From Marinomonas piezotolerans (GTDB lineage: Bacteria; Pseudomonadota; Gammaproteobacteria; Pseudomonadales; Marinomonadaceae): 64,000 bases of DNA. This document shows positions 1 through 8,851 of this stretch, in pieces. Numbering within the stretch: position 1 is the first letter of the stretch; every line of letters begins with the position of its first letter. Where the stretch lies: contig NZ_QKRA01000003.1 in NCBI RefSeq assembly GCF_003362755.1, positions 248,001 through 312,000 of the forward strand, in the 5' to 3' direction. The notes beneath the pieces are model-generated. The model was not told the origin of the DNA. It did no database searches and worked only from the letters and a program-made list of their open reading frames with translations. A program made the position numbers and the translations under genes.

Positions 1-2
1 CT

Positions 3-590
3 ATATTTAAAGGGTTTGCCACCGAGCAAGCTAATCTTACCGCAGGCTCTGCTATTCAAGTATTTGGAGGCATGGGATTTGTCGAAGAAACGGGCATTGC
101 TCAGGTGATGAGAGATGCACGCATTACGACCATTTATGAAGGCACGACGGGTATTCAAGCGAAAGATTTGCTTCACCGAAAAGTGCGTTTGGATCAAGGC
201 GCGGCGCTTGATGAGCTGCTAGCGAGTATGCGTACGGATGCTTCTTTAGCTCAAAGTAATGCAGACTTGGGCCTCTTGGCAGAGCGTTTCGAAGGTGTCT
301 TGAATACCTTGGAAAAAGTGCAGCGACACATTTTGTCAGACCAAGCTGATATCACTGAATTAGATGCTGTTGCCGTGCCTTATTTGATGGCATTGGGCGG
401 CATCTGTAGTGCCTGGCAACTGCTTACGAGCGCTTATCGTGCTGCAGAGCAACAAGATCAAGACAAAGAGTATTTTGGTAATGTGATGCTGTTAGCGTCA
501 TTTTATTTTAATAACCAGTTACCTAAATTCGAGGCTTCCCTCCATACCGTCTTACAAAGTGGATCTGAGGTTAGCCAATACCGATTCTAA
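3..590 (+). CDS. Acyl-CoA dehydrogenase, C-terminal part (5' end outside window)
   Basis: The reading frame is already open at the window edge (IFKGFATEQANLTAGSAIQ, then VFGGMGFVEETG) and runs to TAA, so this is the 3' third of a larger gene. The stretch with GGMGF, RDARITTIYEGTTGIQ is the conserved C-terminal FAD/active-site region of the acyl-CoA dehydrogenase family. About 120 further residues follow it, resembling the extra C-terminal domain of the long (~590 residue) bacterial acyl-CoA dehydrogenases. It would oxidise an acyl-CoA to the 2-enoyl-CoA and pass electrons to ETF, whose genes lie just downstream on the same strand. The substrate cannot be read from the fragment; the adjacent feruloyl-CoA-synthase-like gene suggests an aromatic or phenylpropanoid acyl-CoA (inference). 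Confidence 0.9.
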   Translation: MFKGFATEQANLTAGSAIQVFGGMGFVEETGIAQVMRDARITTIYEGTTGIQAKDLLHRKVRLDQGAALDELLASMRTDASLAQSNADLGLLAERFEGVLNTLEKVQRHILSDQADITELDAVAVPYLMALGGICSAWQLLTSAYRAAEQQDQDKEYFGNVMLLASFYFNNQLPKFEASLHTVLQSGSEVSQYRF

Positions 591-658
591 ACGAACTTTA
601 ATCAACTGAACCTAACCTTCTTTGAACCTATAAAAATAAGAAGTCTCAGGAGTACAAA

Positions 659-2503
659 ATGACAAACGAATTCCATCCTATAAAAGTCACAAGCCATGCT
701 GTATTGGTTGAAGACCGTGAGAATGGTGAGCAACTCATACACAGTGAAACCCCACTTAGTGATTACGCTCGATGCCTGACAGATCAGCTTGCTCACTGGG
801 TTTCTAAAACGCCTGACGTTGTGTTTATTGCACAACGAAATGAACAGGATGAATGGGTCAAATACACCTACGCGGAAACCTACCAAAAAGTGAAGCAATT
901 GGCTTCATGGTTACTGACGCAGCCTGTCTCAGAAGATCGCCCAATCGCATTTCTGTGTGGTAATAGCATTGAGCACCTTTTACTCGCATTGGCTGGATAC
1001 TATATTGGAGTGCCTCATTCACCGGTTTCGCCCGCGTATTCTTTAGTCGCGAAAGACTATTCTAAGCTCAAGCACGTGATTGACTTGCTAAGTCCTGGTT
1101 TGGTGGTCGTAGATACCTTAGCGCCATACGAAACGGCGATCAGTGCGGTCTGCGATGAACAGACTCAAGTTGCCGTCATGAAAGGTACGACCGTACCTGA
1201 AAAGATTGCTAATCCGACGATAGCGTTTGATGAGTTTTGGGAACACGATGTTGATGAATCAATAGAAGCGCTTAACCAGAAAGTGAGCGGTGATACAGTT
1301 GCCAAAATACTGTTTACCTCTGGTACCACAGGTATGCCAAAAGGCGTTATGAATACGCAGCGTATGTTGTGTGCGAATGCAGTAATGATTCGCGATACCA
1401 TGACATTTCTGAAAGACCAGCCGCCAGTCATGGTGGATTGGCTTCCGTGGAACCACACCTTTGGTGGCAACCATAATATTAGTATCGCGCTCTATAACGG
1501 CGGCACTCTATATCTGGATGATGGCAAGCCAACGGAAGCACACTTTGGCAAAACCTTGCGTAATCTCGCTGAAGTGGCTCCGACCGTCTATTTTAACGTG
1601 CCAAAAGGGTTTGAACTGCTGGTCGCTAAGTTGGAAAAAGATGAAGAGCTAGCGAAGAAATTCTTCTCTCGGTTGCAATTCACCTTCTTCGCAGCGGCGG
1701 GGATGGCACAGCATATTTGGGATGCACTGGATGCGCTAGCGATCAAATATACGGGCAAAAAAATTCCAATGCTTACAGGATTAGGAGCGACTGAAACAGC
1801 GCCGTCTGCCATGTTTGCATCGGTTGAAGAAAGTGCGTCCGGCGTGATTGGTACACCCGCACCAGGGGTTACACTGAAGCTAGTACCAAACTCAGGCAAA
1901 TTGGAAGTGCGTGTCAAAGCGGTCACTGTCATGCCTGGCTACTGGCGCCAACCAGAATTGTCTAAGAAGGCATTTGATGAAGAAGGGTTCTATTGTTTGG
2001 GCGATGCAGTGGCTTACTTGGACCCCGCTGATCCAAATCGTGGCTTCCGCTTTGACGGTCGAGTATCTGAAGACTTTAAACTGGACAGTGGTACCTGGGT
2101 CAGCGCTGGAACATTGCGTGCGCGCTTTATTAGTGAATTCGCGCCACTGGTGCAAGACGTTGTGCTATGTGGTGCTGACCGTAGTGACATCAGTGCACTT
2201 GTATTTCCAGATATGTACCAATGCCAGCAACTTGTCGAAGGGCCGCTAACACCTGAGGAGCTGGTGAATCACCCTGTTGTACGCGCGACTTTTGAACAAA
2301 AACTTAAAGAGTTTGAAGCCAAGGGTACGGGCAGTTCTACGGTTGTGAAGCGTATTTTGTTGCAGCATGTAGCACCGAGTTTGGACGCTCATGAAGTCAC
2401 CGATAAAGGGTCTTTAAACCAGCGAAATGTCCAACAAAATCGTGCGGATCAGGTTGAGATGCTCTATTCAGTGCCACAATCTGTCAGTGTAATTAGCGTT
2501 TAA
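659..2503 (+). CDS. fcs: AMP-forming acyl-CoA ligase, feruloyl-CoA synthase-like
   Basis: A 614-residue adenylate-forming ligase. The ATP-binding P-loop TSGTTGMPKG is at residues 220-229, and the aromatic/adenylate region LTGLGATETAPS is near 370. The long insert with WLPWNHTFGGNHN and YLDDGKPTEAHF is characteristic of the feruloyl-CoA synthase branch rather than acetate or long-chain fatty acid ligases. The length matches that family (about 600-630). It should activate a hydroxycinnamate or other aryl-propenoate with ATP and CoA. The start has AGGAG nine bases upstream. It sits between an acyl-CoA dehydrogenase and the ETF genes, with no enoyl-CoA hydratase/lyase or vanillin dehydrogenase in view, so a beta-oxidative fate of the CoA ester is as likely as the vanillin route. 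Exact substrate is unproven. Confidence 0.8.
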   Translation: MTNEFHPIKVTSHAVLVEDRENGEQLIHSETPLSDYARCLTDQLAHWVSKTPDVVFIAQRNEQDEWVKYTYAETYQKVKQLASWLLTQPVSEDRPIAFLCGNSIEHLLLALAGYYIGVPHSPVSPAYSLVAKDYSKLKHVIDLLSPGLVVVDTLAPYETAISAVCDEQTQVAVMKGTTVPEKIANPTIAFDEFWEHDVDESIEALNQKVSGDTVAKILFTSGTTGMPKGVMNTQRMLCANAVMIRDTMTFLKDQPPVMVDWLPWNHTFGGNHNISIALYNGGTLYLDDGKPTEAHFGKTLRNLAEVAPTVYFNVPKGFELLVAKLEKDEELAKKFFSRLQFTFFAAAGMAQHIWDALDALAIKYTGKKIPMLTGLGATETAPSAMFASVEESASGVIGTPAPGVTLKLVPNSGKLEVRVKAVTVMPGYWRQPELSKKAFDEEGFYCLGDAVAYLDPADPNRGFRFDGRVSEDFKLDSGTWVSAGTLRARFISEFAPLVQDVVLCGADRSDISALVFPDMYQCQQLVEGPLTPEELVNHPVVRATFEQKLKEFEAKGTGSSTVVKRILLQHVAPSLDAHEVTDKGSLNQRNVQQNRADQVEMLYSVPQSVSVISV

Positions 2504-2589
2504 TGTTATTGAAGGAAGTCAGTATTCACGCGAATCTTATTGTGTATTTGGCGGTAATTGTTACAGAAAAGAATACTTAGGTGACGAAC

Positions 2590-3339
2590 ATGAAAATATT
2601 AGTTGGTGTAAAGCGCGTAATTGATTACAACGTTAAAGTTCGCGTAAAAGCAGACAACAGTGATGTAGACCTTAGCAATACTAAAATGGCGATCAATCCG
2701 TTTTGTGAAATTGCAGTTGAGGAAGCGATCCGACTAAAAGAGGCTGGCATTGCTAGTGAAGTGATCGCTGTGAGTGTCGGCACCAGCGCTTGCCAAGAGC
2801 AACTGCGCACAGCGCTGGCCTTGGGTGCAGACCGAGCTATTTTAGTTGAGAGTGATGCTGCGGTTGAACCACTGAATGTCGCGAAAGCATTTGCTAAGGT
2901 GATGGAACAGGAGCAGGCTGACCTAGTGATTTTGGGTAAGCAATCCATAGACTCGGACAACAACCAAGTGGGTCAGATGCTCGCGGCGTTAACTAAACGA
3001 CCTCAAGGTACGTTTGCTTCCAAGGTTGATGTAGAAGGGCAGTCTGTTGCTGTGACACGTGAGATCGATGGCGGTCTGCGTACCGTTAAGCTAGCGTTAC
3101 CTGCTATTGTTACTACGGATCTTCGACTAAATGAGCCGCGCTTCGCCAAGCTTCCTGACATCATGAAAGCTAAGCGTAAGCCGCTTGATACGACATCATT
3201 CGCGGATCTGGGGGTTAAAGCGAAGCAACATATTCAGCTTGATAAAGTTGAAGCGCCTGCGGCGCGTCAAGGTGGCGTGAAAGTCGCTTCGGTTGACGAG
3301 CTGATTCAAAAACTAAAAGATGAAGCAAAGGTGATTTAA
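2590..3339 (+). CDS. etfB: Electron transfer flavoprotein, beta subunit
   Basis: About 249 residues beginning [14 protein letters not shown], the usual EtfB N terminus. The family signature region [14 protein letters not shown] with [18 protein letters not shown] is present around residues 155-190. EtfB binds AMP and, with EtfA, carries electrons from acyl-CoA dehydrogenases to ETF-ubiquinone oxidoreductase. The frame also opens with a GTG nine bases earlier, but AGGTGA at 2579-2584 is correctly placed for the ATG at 2590, so that start is preferred. The stop codon abuts the etfA start, which indicates translational coupling. Confidence 0.95.
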   Translation: MKILVGVKRVIDYNVKVRVKADNSDVDLSNTKMAINPFCEIAVEEAIRLKEAGIASEVIAVSVGTSACQEQLRTALALGADRAILVESDAAVEPLNVAKAFAKVMEQEQADLVILGKQSIDSDNNQVGQMLAALTKRPQGTFASKVDVEGQSVAVTREIDGGLRTVKLALPAIVTTDLRLNEPRFAKLPDIMKAKRKPLDTTSFADLGVKAKQHIQLDKVEAPAARQGGVKVASVDELIQKLKDEAKVI

Positions 3340-4269
3340 ATGGCTACTTTATTGATTGCAGAACATAACGGACAAGAATTGGCGCCTGCAACGTTGAGTG
3401 CTTTAACGGCTGCGCAACAGTTAGGCAGTGATATCACCATCTTAGTGGCAGGTAACGATGCACAAGCCGCAGCAGACCATGCTGCACAGTGTGAGGGGGT
3501 GAGTCGCGTATTACTGGCTCAGGGGGACAGCCTTGCCCATGATTTGGCTGAAAACTTGAGTGAGCTAATTGTTTCTCATGCCTCTGGTTTTTCCCACATC
3601 ATGGCGCCTTCAAGCTCTGTCAGCAAAGATACTATGCCACGCGTCGCTGCGTTACTGGATGTGGGGCAATTGTCCGATATTATTGAAGTTGTGAACGACT
3701 CGCAATTTAAGCGACCTATCTACGCTGGTAACGCGATCGCGACGGTAACCTCAAGTGACGCTACCAAAATCATTACAGTGCGCGCGGCTGCGTTTGACAA
3801 AGCCGCAGCCAGTGGCGGATCAGCAACGGTCGAATCCATTGACGCTCCAGCAGATGCAGGGGTATCCAGTTGGGTAAGCGATGAGCTAACCAAATCAGAG
3901 CGACCAGAATTGACTGCGGCAGAGCGCATTGTCTCTGGCGGTCGAGGCGTCGGTAGTAGTGAGAACTTTGCGTTACTCGAAGCGCTAGCAGATAAACTAG
4001 GGGCGGCAGTTGGTGCTTCTCGTGCTGCAGTTGACTCTGGTTTCGTTCCAAATGACATGCAAGTTGGGCAAACAGGCAAAATCGTTGCGCCGGATCTATA
4101 CATGGCGTTCGGTATTTCTGGAGCGATCCAGCATTTAGCGGGCATGAAGGATTCGAAGGTAATCGTTGCGGTGAATAAAGATGAAGAAGCGCCAATTTTT
4201 CAAGTTGCCGATTACGGTTTAGTTGGCGACTTGTTTGACGTCTTACCAGAGCTAACGGAAAAATTATAA
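3340..4269 (+). CDS. etfA: Electron transfer flavoprotein, alpha subunit
   Basis: A 309-residue protein with the EtfA C-terminal FAD-binding domain: [12 protein letters not shown] near residue 203, [20 protein letters not shown], then [19 protein letters not shown] and the adenine-binding [20 protein letters not shown]. It holds the redox-active FAD of the soluble ETF dimer. It starts on the base after the etfB stop, using AAGGTGA within the etfB end as ribosome-binding site. The order etfB-etfA-ETF-QO makes a self-contained electron path for the acyl-CoA dehydrogenase upstream. Confidence 0.96.
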   Translation: MATLLIAEHNGQELAPATLSALTAAQQLGSDITILVAGNDAQAAADHAAQCEGVSRVLLAQGDSLAHDLAENLSELIVSHASGFSHIMAPSSSVSKDTMPRVAALLDVGQLSDIIEVVNDSQFKRPIYAGNAIATVTSSDATKIITVRAAAFDKAAASGGSATVESIDAPADAGVSSWVSDELTKSERPELTAAERIVSGGRGVGSSENFALLEALADKLGAAVGASRAAVDSGFVPNDMQVGQTGKIVAPDLYMAFGISGAIQHLAGMKDSKVIVAVNKDEEAPIFQVADYGLVGDLFDVLPELTEKL

Positions 4270-4290
4270 GCAGAACTAAGGAGTGCCATT

Positions 4291-5916
4291 ATGCGTGAAT
4301 CGATGGAGTTTGATGTTGTCATCGTAGGGGCTGGGCCTTCTGGGTTATCAAGCGCAATTCGTTTAAAGCAATTAAACGCTGACTTGAACGTTTGTGTGCT
4401 TGAAAAGGGCTCAGAAGTCGGCGCGCATATTTTGTCAGGTGCCGTTGTTGAACCTAGAGCGTTAGAAGAGCTGTTCGAAAACTGGCAAGAGCTTGGAGCA
4501 CCTTTGAACACGCCTGTCAGTAAGGATCAAGTTTTTCTGTTAAAAGATGGGCAGTTGAGCAAGGAGCTGCCGCATGCTTTGGTCCCTAACTCCATGCGCA
4601 ATGATGGCAACTATATTGTTAGTCTTGGTAACTTATGTCGCTGGCTTGCTGAACAGGCAGAGGGCTTAGGAGTTGAAGTATTCCCAGGTTTTGCGGCGGC
4701 AGAGATTCTTTATCATGACGACGGTAGCGTTAAAGGTGTTGCGACGGGGGACATGGGAGTGTCTGCTTCTGGCGAGCAGCTTTCTACCTATATGGAAGGC
4801 ATGGAGTTGCATGCTAAATACACGGTATTTTCAGAAGGTTGTCGCGGTCATCTCGGTAAACAGCTGATTAAAAAATTTGCTCTGGACTCAGGTGCCGACC
4901 CACAGCACTATGCGCTTGGCATAAAGGAGCTATGGCAAATCCCTGCAGAGAAGCATCAGCCAGGTTTGGTATTACATGGTGCTGGTTGGCCACTGGAAGA
5001 GGCGAGTGGCGGCTTCTTTTTGTACCACGGTGATAATCAGCAGGTCGTAGTCGGATTGATCGTCGATCTAAACTATAAAAATCCTTGGCTCAGTCCTTAT
5101 GAGGAATTTCAGCGACTTAAACATCATCCCGTGATTGCACAATACCTTGAAGGTGGGGAGCGTGTTTCCTACGGTGCGCGAGCGATTACAAAAGGTGGTT
5201 GGAATGCGCTACCAACTATGTCCATGCCTGGCGCAATGTTGATCGGCTGTGATGCCGGAACCCTCAATGTCGCAAAAATTAAGGGTACGCACACTGCGAT
5301 GAAATCCGGTATGTTAGCAGCGGAAGCGATGGCTAAAGTATTTGCGGATGCATCGTTACCCTTGGGCGAGACGTTTAACGAGTTGTTTGATCGCTCATGG
5401 TTGCGTAGTGAGCTATATGGCACTCGTAATTTTGCGCCTGCGATGCATAAATTTGGCACCTTTTGGGGTGGCGCATTTAATTTTATAGATCAAAATATTT
5501 TGGGTGGAAGAATGCCGGTGACGCTGCATGACACGTCGCTGGATCATGCTCAGATGGCAAACGCCTCTGCATCCCCAAAAATTGACTATCCAAAGCCTGA
5601 TGGGAAGTTAAGCTTTGATCGCTTATCGTCGGTTTTCCTTTCTAATACCAATCATGAAGAGGATCAGCCTTGCCATTTAACGTTAGCGGATAGCAGTATC
5701 CCAACGGGCAGCAATTTAGAGAAGTTTGCTGAGCCTGCACAGCGTTATTGCCCAGCAGGTGTTTATGAGATTATCGAGCAAACTGACGGTCCAAAATTTC
5801 AGATCAATGCGCAAAACTGCTTGCACTGTAAAACGTGTGATATTAAAGATCCAGCACAGAATATTACCTGGGTAACTCCAGAAGGGACTGGCGGCCCCAA
5901 TTACCCAAATATGTAA
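4291..5916 (+). CDS. Electron transfer flavoprotein-ubiquinone oxidoreductase
   Basis: A 541-residue membrane-associated flavoprotein that takes electrons from reduced ETF and passes them to ubiquinone. The N-terminal FAD dinucleotide-binding motif VVIVGAGPSGLSSAI is at about residues 9-23, followed by EKGSEVGAHILSG, typical of ETF-QO. The C terminus has the single 4Fe-4S cluster: Cys at about 487 (CPAGVYE) and the CxxCxxC triplet near 510, 513 and 516. The length agrees with the family (540-560). AGGAG eight bases upstream fixes the ATG at 4291; a second ATG twelve bases on is less well placed. It is last in the etf operon and is followed by an intrinsic terminator. Confidence 0.95.
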   Translation: MRESMEFDVVIVGAGPSGLSSAIRLKQLNADLNVCVLEKGSEVGAHILSGAVVEPRALEELFENWQELGAPLNTPVSKDQVFLLKDGQLSKELPHALVPNSMRNDGNYIVSLGNLCRWLAEQAEGLGVEVFPGFAAAEILYHDDGSVKGVATGDMGVSASGEQLSTYMEGMELHAKYTVFSEGCRGHLGKQLIKKFALDSGADPQHYALGIKELWQIPAEKHQPGLVLHGAGWPLEEASGGFFLYHGDNQQVVVGLIVDLNYKNPWLSPYEEFQRLKHHPVIAQYLEGGERVSYGARAITKGGWNALPTMSMPGAMLIGCDAGTLNVAKIKGTHTAMKSGMLAAEAMAKVFADASLPLGETFNELFDRSWLRSELYGTRNFAPAMHKFGTFWGGAFNFIDQNILGGRMPVTLHDTSLDHAQMANASASPKIDYPKPDGKLSFDRLSSVFLSNTNHEEDQPCHLTLADSSIPTGSNLEKFAEPAQRYCPAGVYEIIEQTDGPKFQINAQNCLHCKTCDIKDPAQNITWVTPEGTGGPNYPNM

Positions 5917-5937
5917 TGTCTTTACCTTGATCGCTTC

Positions 5938-5965
5938 AAAAGCCAGCGTAAATGCTGGCTTTTTT
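5938..5965. terminator. Intrinsic terminator after the etf operon
   Basis: Inverted repeat AGCCAGC / GCTGGCT with a six-base loop, preceded by an A-run and followed by TTTTTT. It lies between the convergent ETF-QO gene and the AGE-epimerase gene and can serve both strands. Confidence 0.9.
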
Positions 5966-5976
5966 GTGGTGCTAGC

Positions 5977-7155
5977 TCATGGTTTGGTCATGACGTCTAA
6001 TACATCCCAGCATGCGCCAAGTGTGTGATAGTCCACTTTCCCCATGGGTGATTTCTCATTGCTGATTTTGGCACCCTTGCGGGATACGACTCGGTACCAG
6101 GCGCCATGTTGATGGTCAATTAAGTGGTCCCAGCTGTATTGCCATAGCCTCTTATACCAGTCCAAATACTCTGTGTTTTGGGTGAGATCATATAAACGGT
6201 ACGCTGCGGCAATGGCCTCAGCTTGTACCCAAAAGTACTTTTGGTCATCAGCGAATTCACCGCTTGGTGCAAAGCCGTATACTAATCCTCCAAATTGCGA
6301 GTCCCAACCTTTCATCATTGCTTGATCAAACAGACTTTTTGCGCGTTCTCGATACCAGTTGTCGGGGCTAAGTTGATCTAGTTGCAGTAGTAACTTGGTC
6401 CATTCGACTTGGTGTCCAGGTTGAAACCCCCAAGGTTTGAATAAATCATCAGGCTTATCGATGTTGTATTGCCAGTCAGGTTGCCAATCTTGTGTGTAAT
6501 GTTCCCAGACAAGGCCATCTGAGGCATCGCATAATTCTCCCGCAAAACGCCTAGCAAGTTGCTGAGCACGAGTTAGAAAACGTTCATCGCCAGTGGCTTG
6601 ATAAGCGGCGATAAAAGCCTCGCACATATGCATGTTGGCATTTTGTCCTCGGTAAGGTGCGAGTTCTGATAAGGTTGCATCACACTCGTCGGCGTAGGCT
6701 TGGTAATTGGGCTGGTAAAAATGACATTCGAGCAAATCGTAGAGGTGATTAAGCTTCTCTGTGGCATCGGTTAACCCTGCCATATGAGCGTGAGCGTAGG
6801 CAAGCACAACAAAGGCTTGACCGTAGGCCATAGCGGTGTTGTCTGACGTATCACCTAGCATCCAAGCATAATGGCCAGTTTCACTGCGATAGTGATGGGT
6901 TTCTAAGTAACGTAATGCGTGGAGCGCCCACTGCTGATAGTGCGAACCGTACCCACGTCGATAGGCTTCAGCGTAATTAAAAACGAAGCGTGCAGAAGAC
7001 ACAAGGTGGCGAGATGTTGTGTCGAATACGTACCCATCGTCAAGAAAGTTTTGAAAGAACCCTCCTTGTGGATCTTTGGCAACGTCTTCATAGAATGACA
7101 AAATTGATTGTGTGTGCTGAGTAAGGAACTCAGGGGAAGTAAATGCTTGAGCCAT
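5977..7155 (-). CDS. AGE-family sugar epimerase/isomerase
   Basis: A 392-residue member of the N-acylglucosamine 2-epimerase (AGE) (alpha/alpha)6-barrel family. Family-typical stretches are RFVFNYAEAYRRG near residue 57, GFQPGHQVEWTKLLLQLD near 240, KYFWVQAEAIAAAYRLY near 310 and VDYHTLGACWDVL at the C terminus, which include the catalytic His residues of the family. AGE members include N-acetylglucosamine 2-epimerase, cellobiose epimerase and the YihS-type aldose-ketose isomerases; by length and motifs it looks closest to the mannose isomerase/YihS type, but this is tentative. It is monocistronic, with the etf terminator at its 3' end and no sugar genes next to it. Confidence 0.8.
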   Translation of the reverse strand: MAQAFTSPEFLTQHTQSILSFYEDVAKDPQGGFFQNFLDDGYVFDTTSRHLVSSARFVFNYAEAYRRGYGSHYQQWALHALRYLETHHYRSETGHYAWMLGDTSDNTAMAYGQAFVVLAYAHAHMAGLTDATEKLNHLYDLLECHFYQPNYQAYADECDATLSELAPYRGQNANMHMCEAFIAAYQATGDERFLTRAQQLARRFAGELCDASDGLVWEHYTQDWQPDWQYNIDKPDDLFKPWGFQPGHQVEWTKLLLQLDQLSPDNWYRERAKSLFDQAMMKGWDSQFGGLVYGFAPSGEFADDQKYFWVQAEAIAAAYRLYDLTQNTEYLDWYKRLWQYSWDHLIDHQHGAWYRVVSRKGAKISNEKSPMGKVDYHTLGACWDVLDVMTKP

Positions 7156-7294
7156 AAAGTGAATCCTTATATAAGCCGTAATGTTTTACTGTATATCTTG
7201 TGACATATGCAACCTGCGGTATACGTCCTTCAGCAAAGATGTAATAGAATGATCAGCGTCGATACTGTTGTTATCGTTGACAAAGCTTTGACGA

Positions 7295-7300
7295 TATAAT
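7295..7300 (+). promoter_or_regulatory. Candidate -10 box for the kinase gene
   Basis: A perfect TATAAT lies about 100 bases upstream of the kinase start. A palindrome CAAAGCTTTG (7281-7290), preceded by TTGA, lies just upstream, but there is no well-spaced -35 hexamer. It could be an activated promoter; it is a guess from sequence alone. Confidence 0.3.
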
Positions 7301-7384
7301 TATCTATCATTATTCTGGTCAGTAGCTTCATTGGATGACGATTAGAGGTACCCATTCGGCTTGGACTGGCATTAAGTTTAAAAC

Positions 7385-8785
7385 GTGCAAGGACTCACTG
7401 TGTCTTTTTTTGATGGACTATCCTCTTTATTTATATCAGACGTATCCAATATTTCATTGGTTCAAGGCCAATATGATAGTTGGCTGGTTGTGCTTTCGGT
7501 CCTGGTGGCGGCCAGTGCATCATTCTTTGCCTTACGGCTAGCTGAAACTGCCCGAAATATAACACTTGATCGGTATCGGTATGTGGCTCAGTTTTCTGGA
7601 GCTGTTATTCTCGCTGGTGGAATCTGGAGCATGCATTTCATAGGCATGCTCGCGTTTACTATGCCGCATCCTATGGCTTACGATCTAAGTCTTACCATTC
7701 TGTCTTTATTTCCCGCATTGATTGCAGGCTTCATCGTCATTAAGTCTCTTGCCCGCAATGAGAGCACCTTTCCTGCGATACTCCGAAGTGGCATTTTTGT
7801 TGGCGTTGGAATCGGCGCAATGCATTACATTGGTATGGCAGCAATGGATATGCCGCTAACGCTTAAATACAATCCCTATCTATTTCTAATATCGATTTTT
7901 GTCGCCGTATGCCTCGCCGTAGTGGCGCTGGTCTCACGCTCAGCGATGCGGAAGTACTTTCCTAATATGTCATCCATTAGAATCAAGATGATCGCCGCTG
8001 TGATCATGGGCTGTGCGATCGCGGGGATGCATTACACAGGAATGGCCGCTGCCTACTTTATAGACTCTGCCCCTAATTCTACCGTCCATATTGATGTTGA
8101 TGATCGTTATATCGGGTATGTCGTTGCGGCCTTCTCGATGATTATCTTTGTGATGGCTGTGAGTGTTAGTGCACAGCTGCGCTATCGTCAGATGTTGGTC
8201 GATATTAGATCCAGTGAAGGCCGGCTTAAGGCAATTCTAGAGACGGCAACAGATGGTCTTTTGACGATTAATGGGTGTGGCATCATTCAAGAAGTGAATC
8301 CTGCAGCGCTAAGAATATTTGGTTGGAGTCAAGCTGAGCTCTTGGGACAGAGCATAAAGGTATTGATGTTGGATGAATCAGATCCTAACTACGACAGTTT
8401 GCTATCTGACTATTTCAATCCTGCAAAATCGACCGTGCTAGGTCATACAAATGAAACTTGGGTGAAACATAAGTCGGGTCGTTTGTTTCCCATTCAGTTA
8501 GGGGTAGGGCGAATCGAATCAGATGATGGTGAACCCCTTTATATCGCTTATGTGTCCGACATAAGTGCCCGTAAAGAAATGGAAGAGCGGGTTTTAAAAA
8601 GTGAAGAGCGCCTAAGTTCACTGATTAGAAATATGCCTGGTGTTTCGTTCCGTTGTATGCTGGATCAAAACTGGACGCCGCTTTTTGTCAGTGAAGCTAT
8701 CCATGAATTACATGGCTACAGCGCGTCGGAGTTTTTAGAGCAGGGGCATGATTTCGGCGGATGGATTCACCCCGATGATAAATAA
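7385..8785 (+). CDS. MHYT-PAS sensor, N-terminal part of a hybrid histidine kinase cut by an in-frame stop
   Basis: Up to 466 residues. The N-terminal half is an integral membrane MHYT domain with repeated motifs MHFIGM, MHYIGM and MHYTGM in hydrophobic segments, a putative sensor of O2, CO or NO through copper. A PAS domain follows (about residues 285-400, ETATDGLLTINGCG...NPAALRIFGW). A second PAS begins at about 415 and is broken at GGWIHPDDK by TAA at 8783-8785. The downstream frame continues the same PAS without a shift. No ATG is available; the GTG at 7385 opens the frame, but the GTG at 7400, with AAGGA six bases before it, is the better start. As it stands the product has sensor domains but no kinase. 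Confidence 0.75.
   Translation: MQGLTVSFFDGLSSLFISDVSNISLVQGQYDSWLVVLSVLVAASASFFALRLAETARNITLDRYRYVAQFSGAVILAGGIWSMHFIGMLAFTMPHPMAYDLSLTILSLFPALIAGFIVIKSLARNESTFPAILRSGIFVGVGIGAMHYIGMAAMDMPLTLKYNPYLFLISIFVAVCLAVVALVSRSAMRKYFPNMSSIRIKMIAAVIMGCAIAGMHYTGMAAAYFIDSAPNSTVHIDVDDRYIGYVVAAFSMIIFVMAVSVSAQLRYRQMLVDIRSSEGRLKAILETATDGLLTINGCGIIQEVNPAALRIFGWSQAELLGQSIKVLMLDESDPNYDSLLSDYFNPAKSTVLGHTNETWVKHKSGRLFPIQLGVGRIESDDGEPLYIAYVSDISARKEMEERVLKSEERLSSLIRNMPGVSFRCMLDQNWTPLFVSEAIHELHGYSASEFLEQGHDFGGWIHPDDK
8783..8785 (+). other. In-frame TAA stop splitting a hybrid histidine kinase
   Basis: Codons before the stop read WIHPDD-K and codons after it read YVQEFFDDAVG, then YSLEYRTLHRDGRTVWV, which is one continuous PAS/PAC domain. 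No frameshift is involved, since both halves are in the same frame (7385 and 8852 differ by a multiple of three). A one-base change from a sense codon such as GAA, CAA or AAA would explain it. It could be a real nonsense mutation or a sequencing error. Confidence 0.85.
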
Positions 8786-8851
8786 TATGTCCAAGAGTTT
8801 TTTGATGATGCGGTAGGGACAAAGAGTACTTACTCCCTAGAGTATCGAACG

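Noticed and set aside
3720..4195. Long antisense open frames over etfA
   Set aside because: They mirror the codon pattern of the real gene, lack ribosome-binding sites and show no recognisable protein features. The same holds for the other long antisense frames in the window, such as those over pntB and amt.
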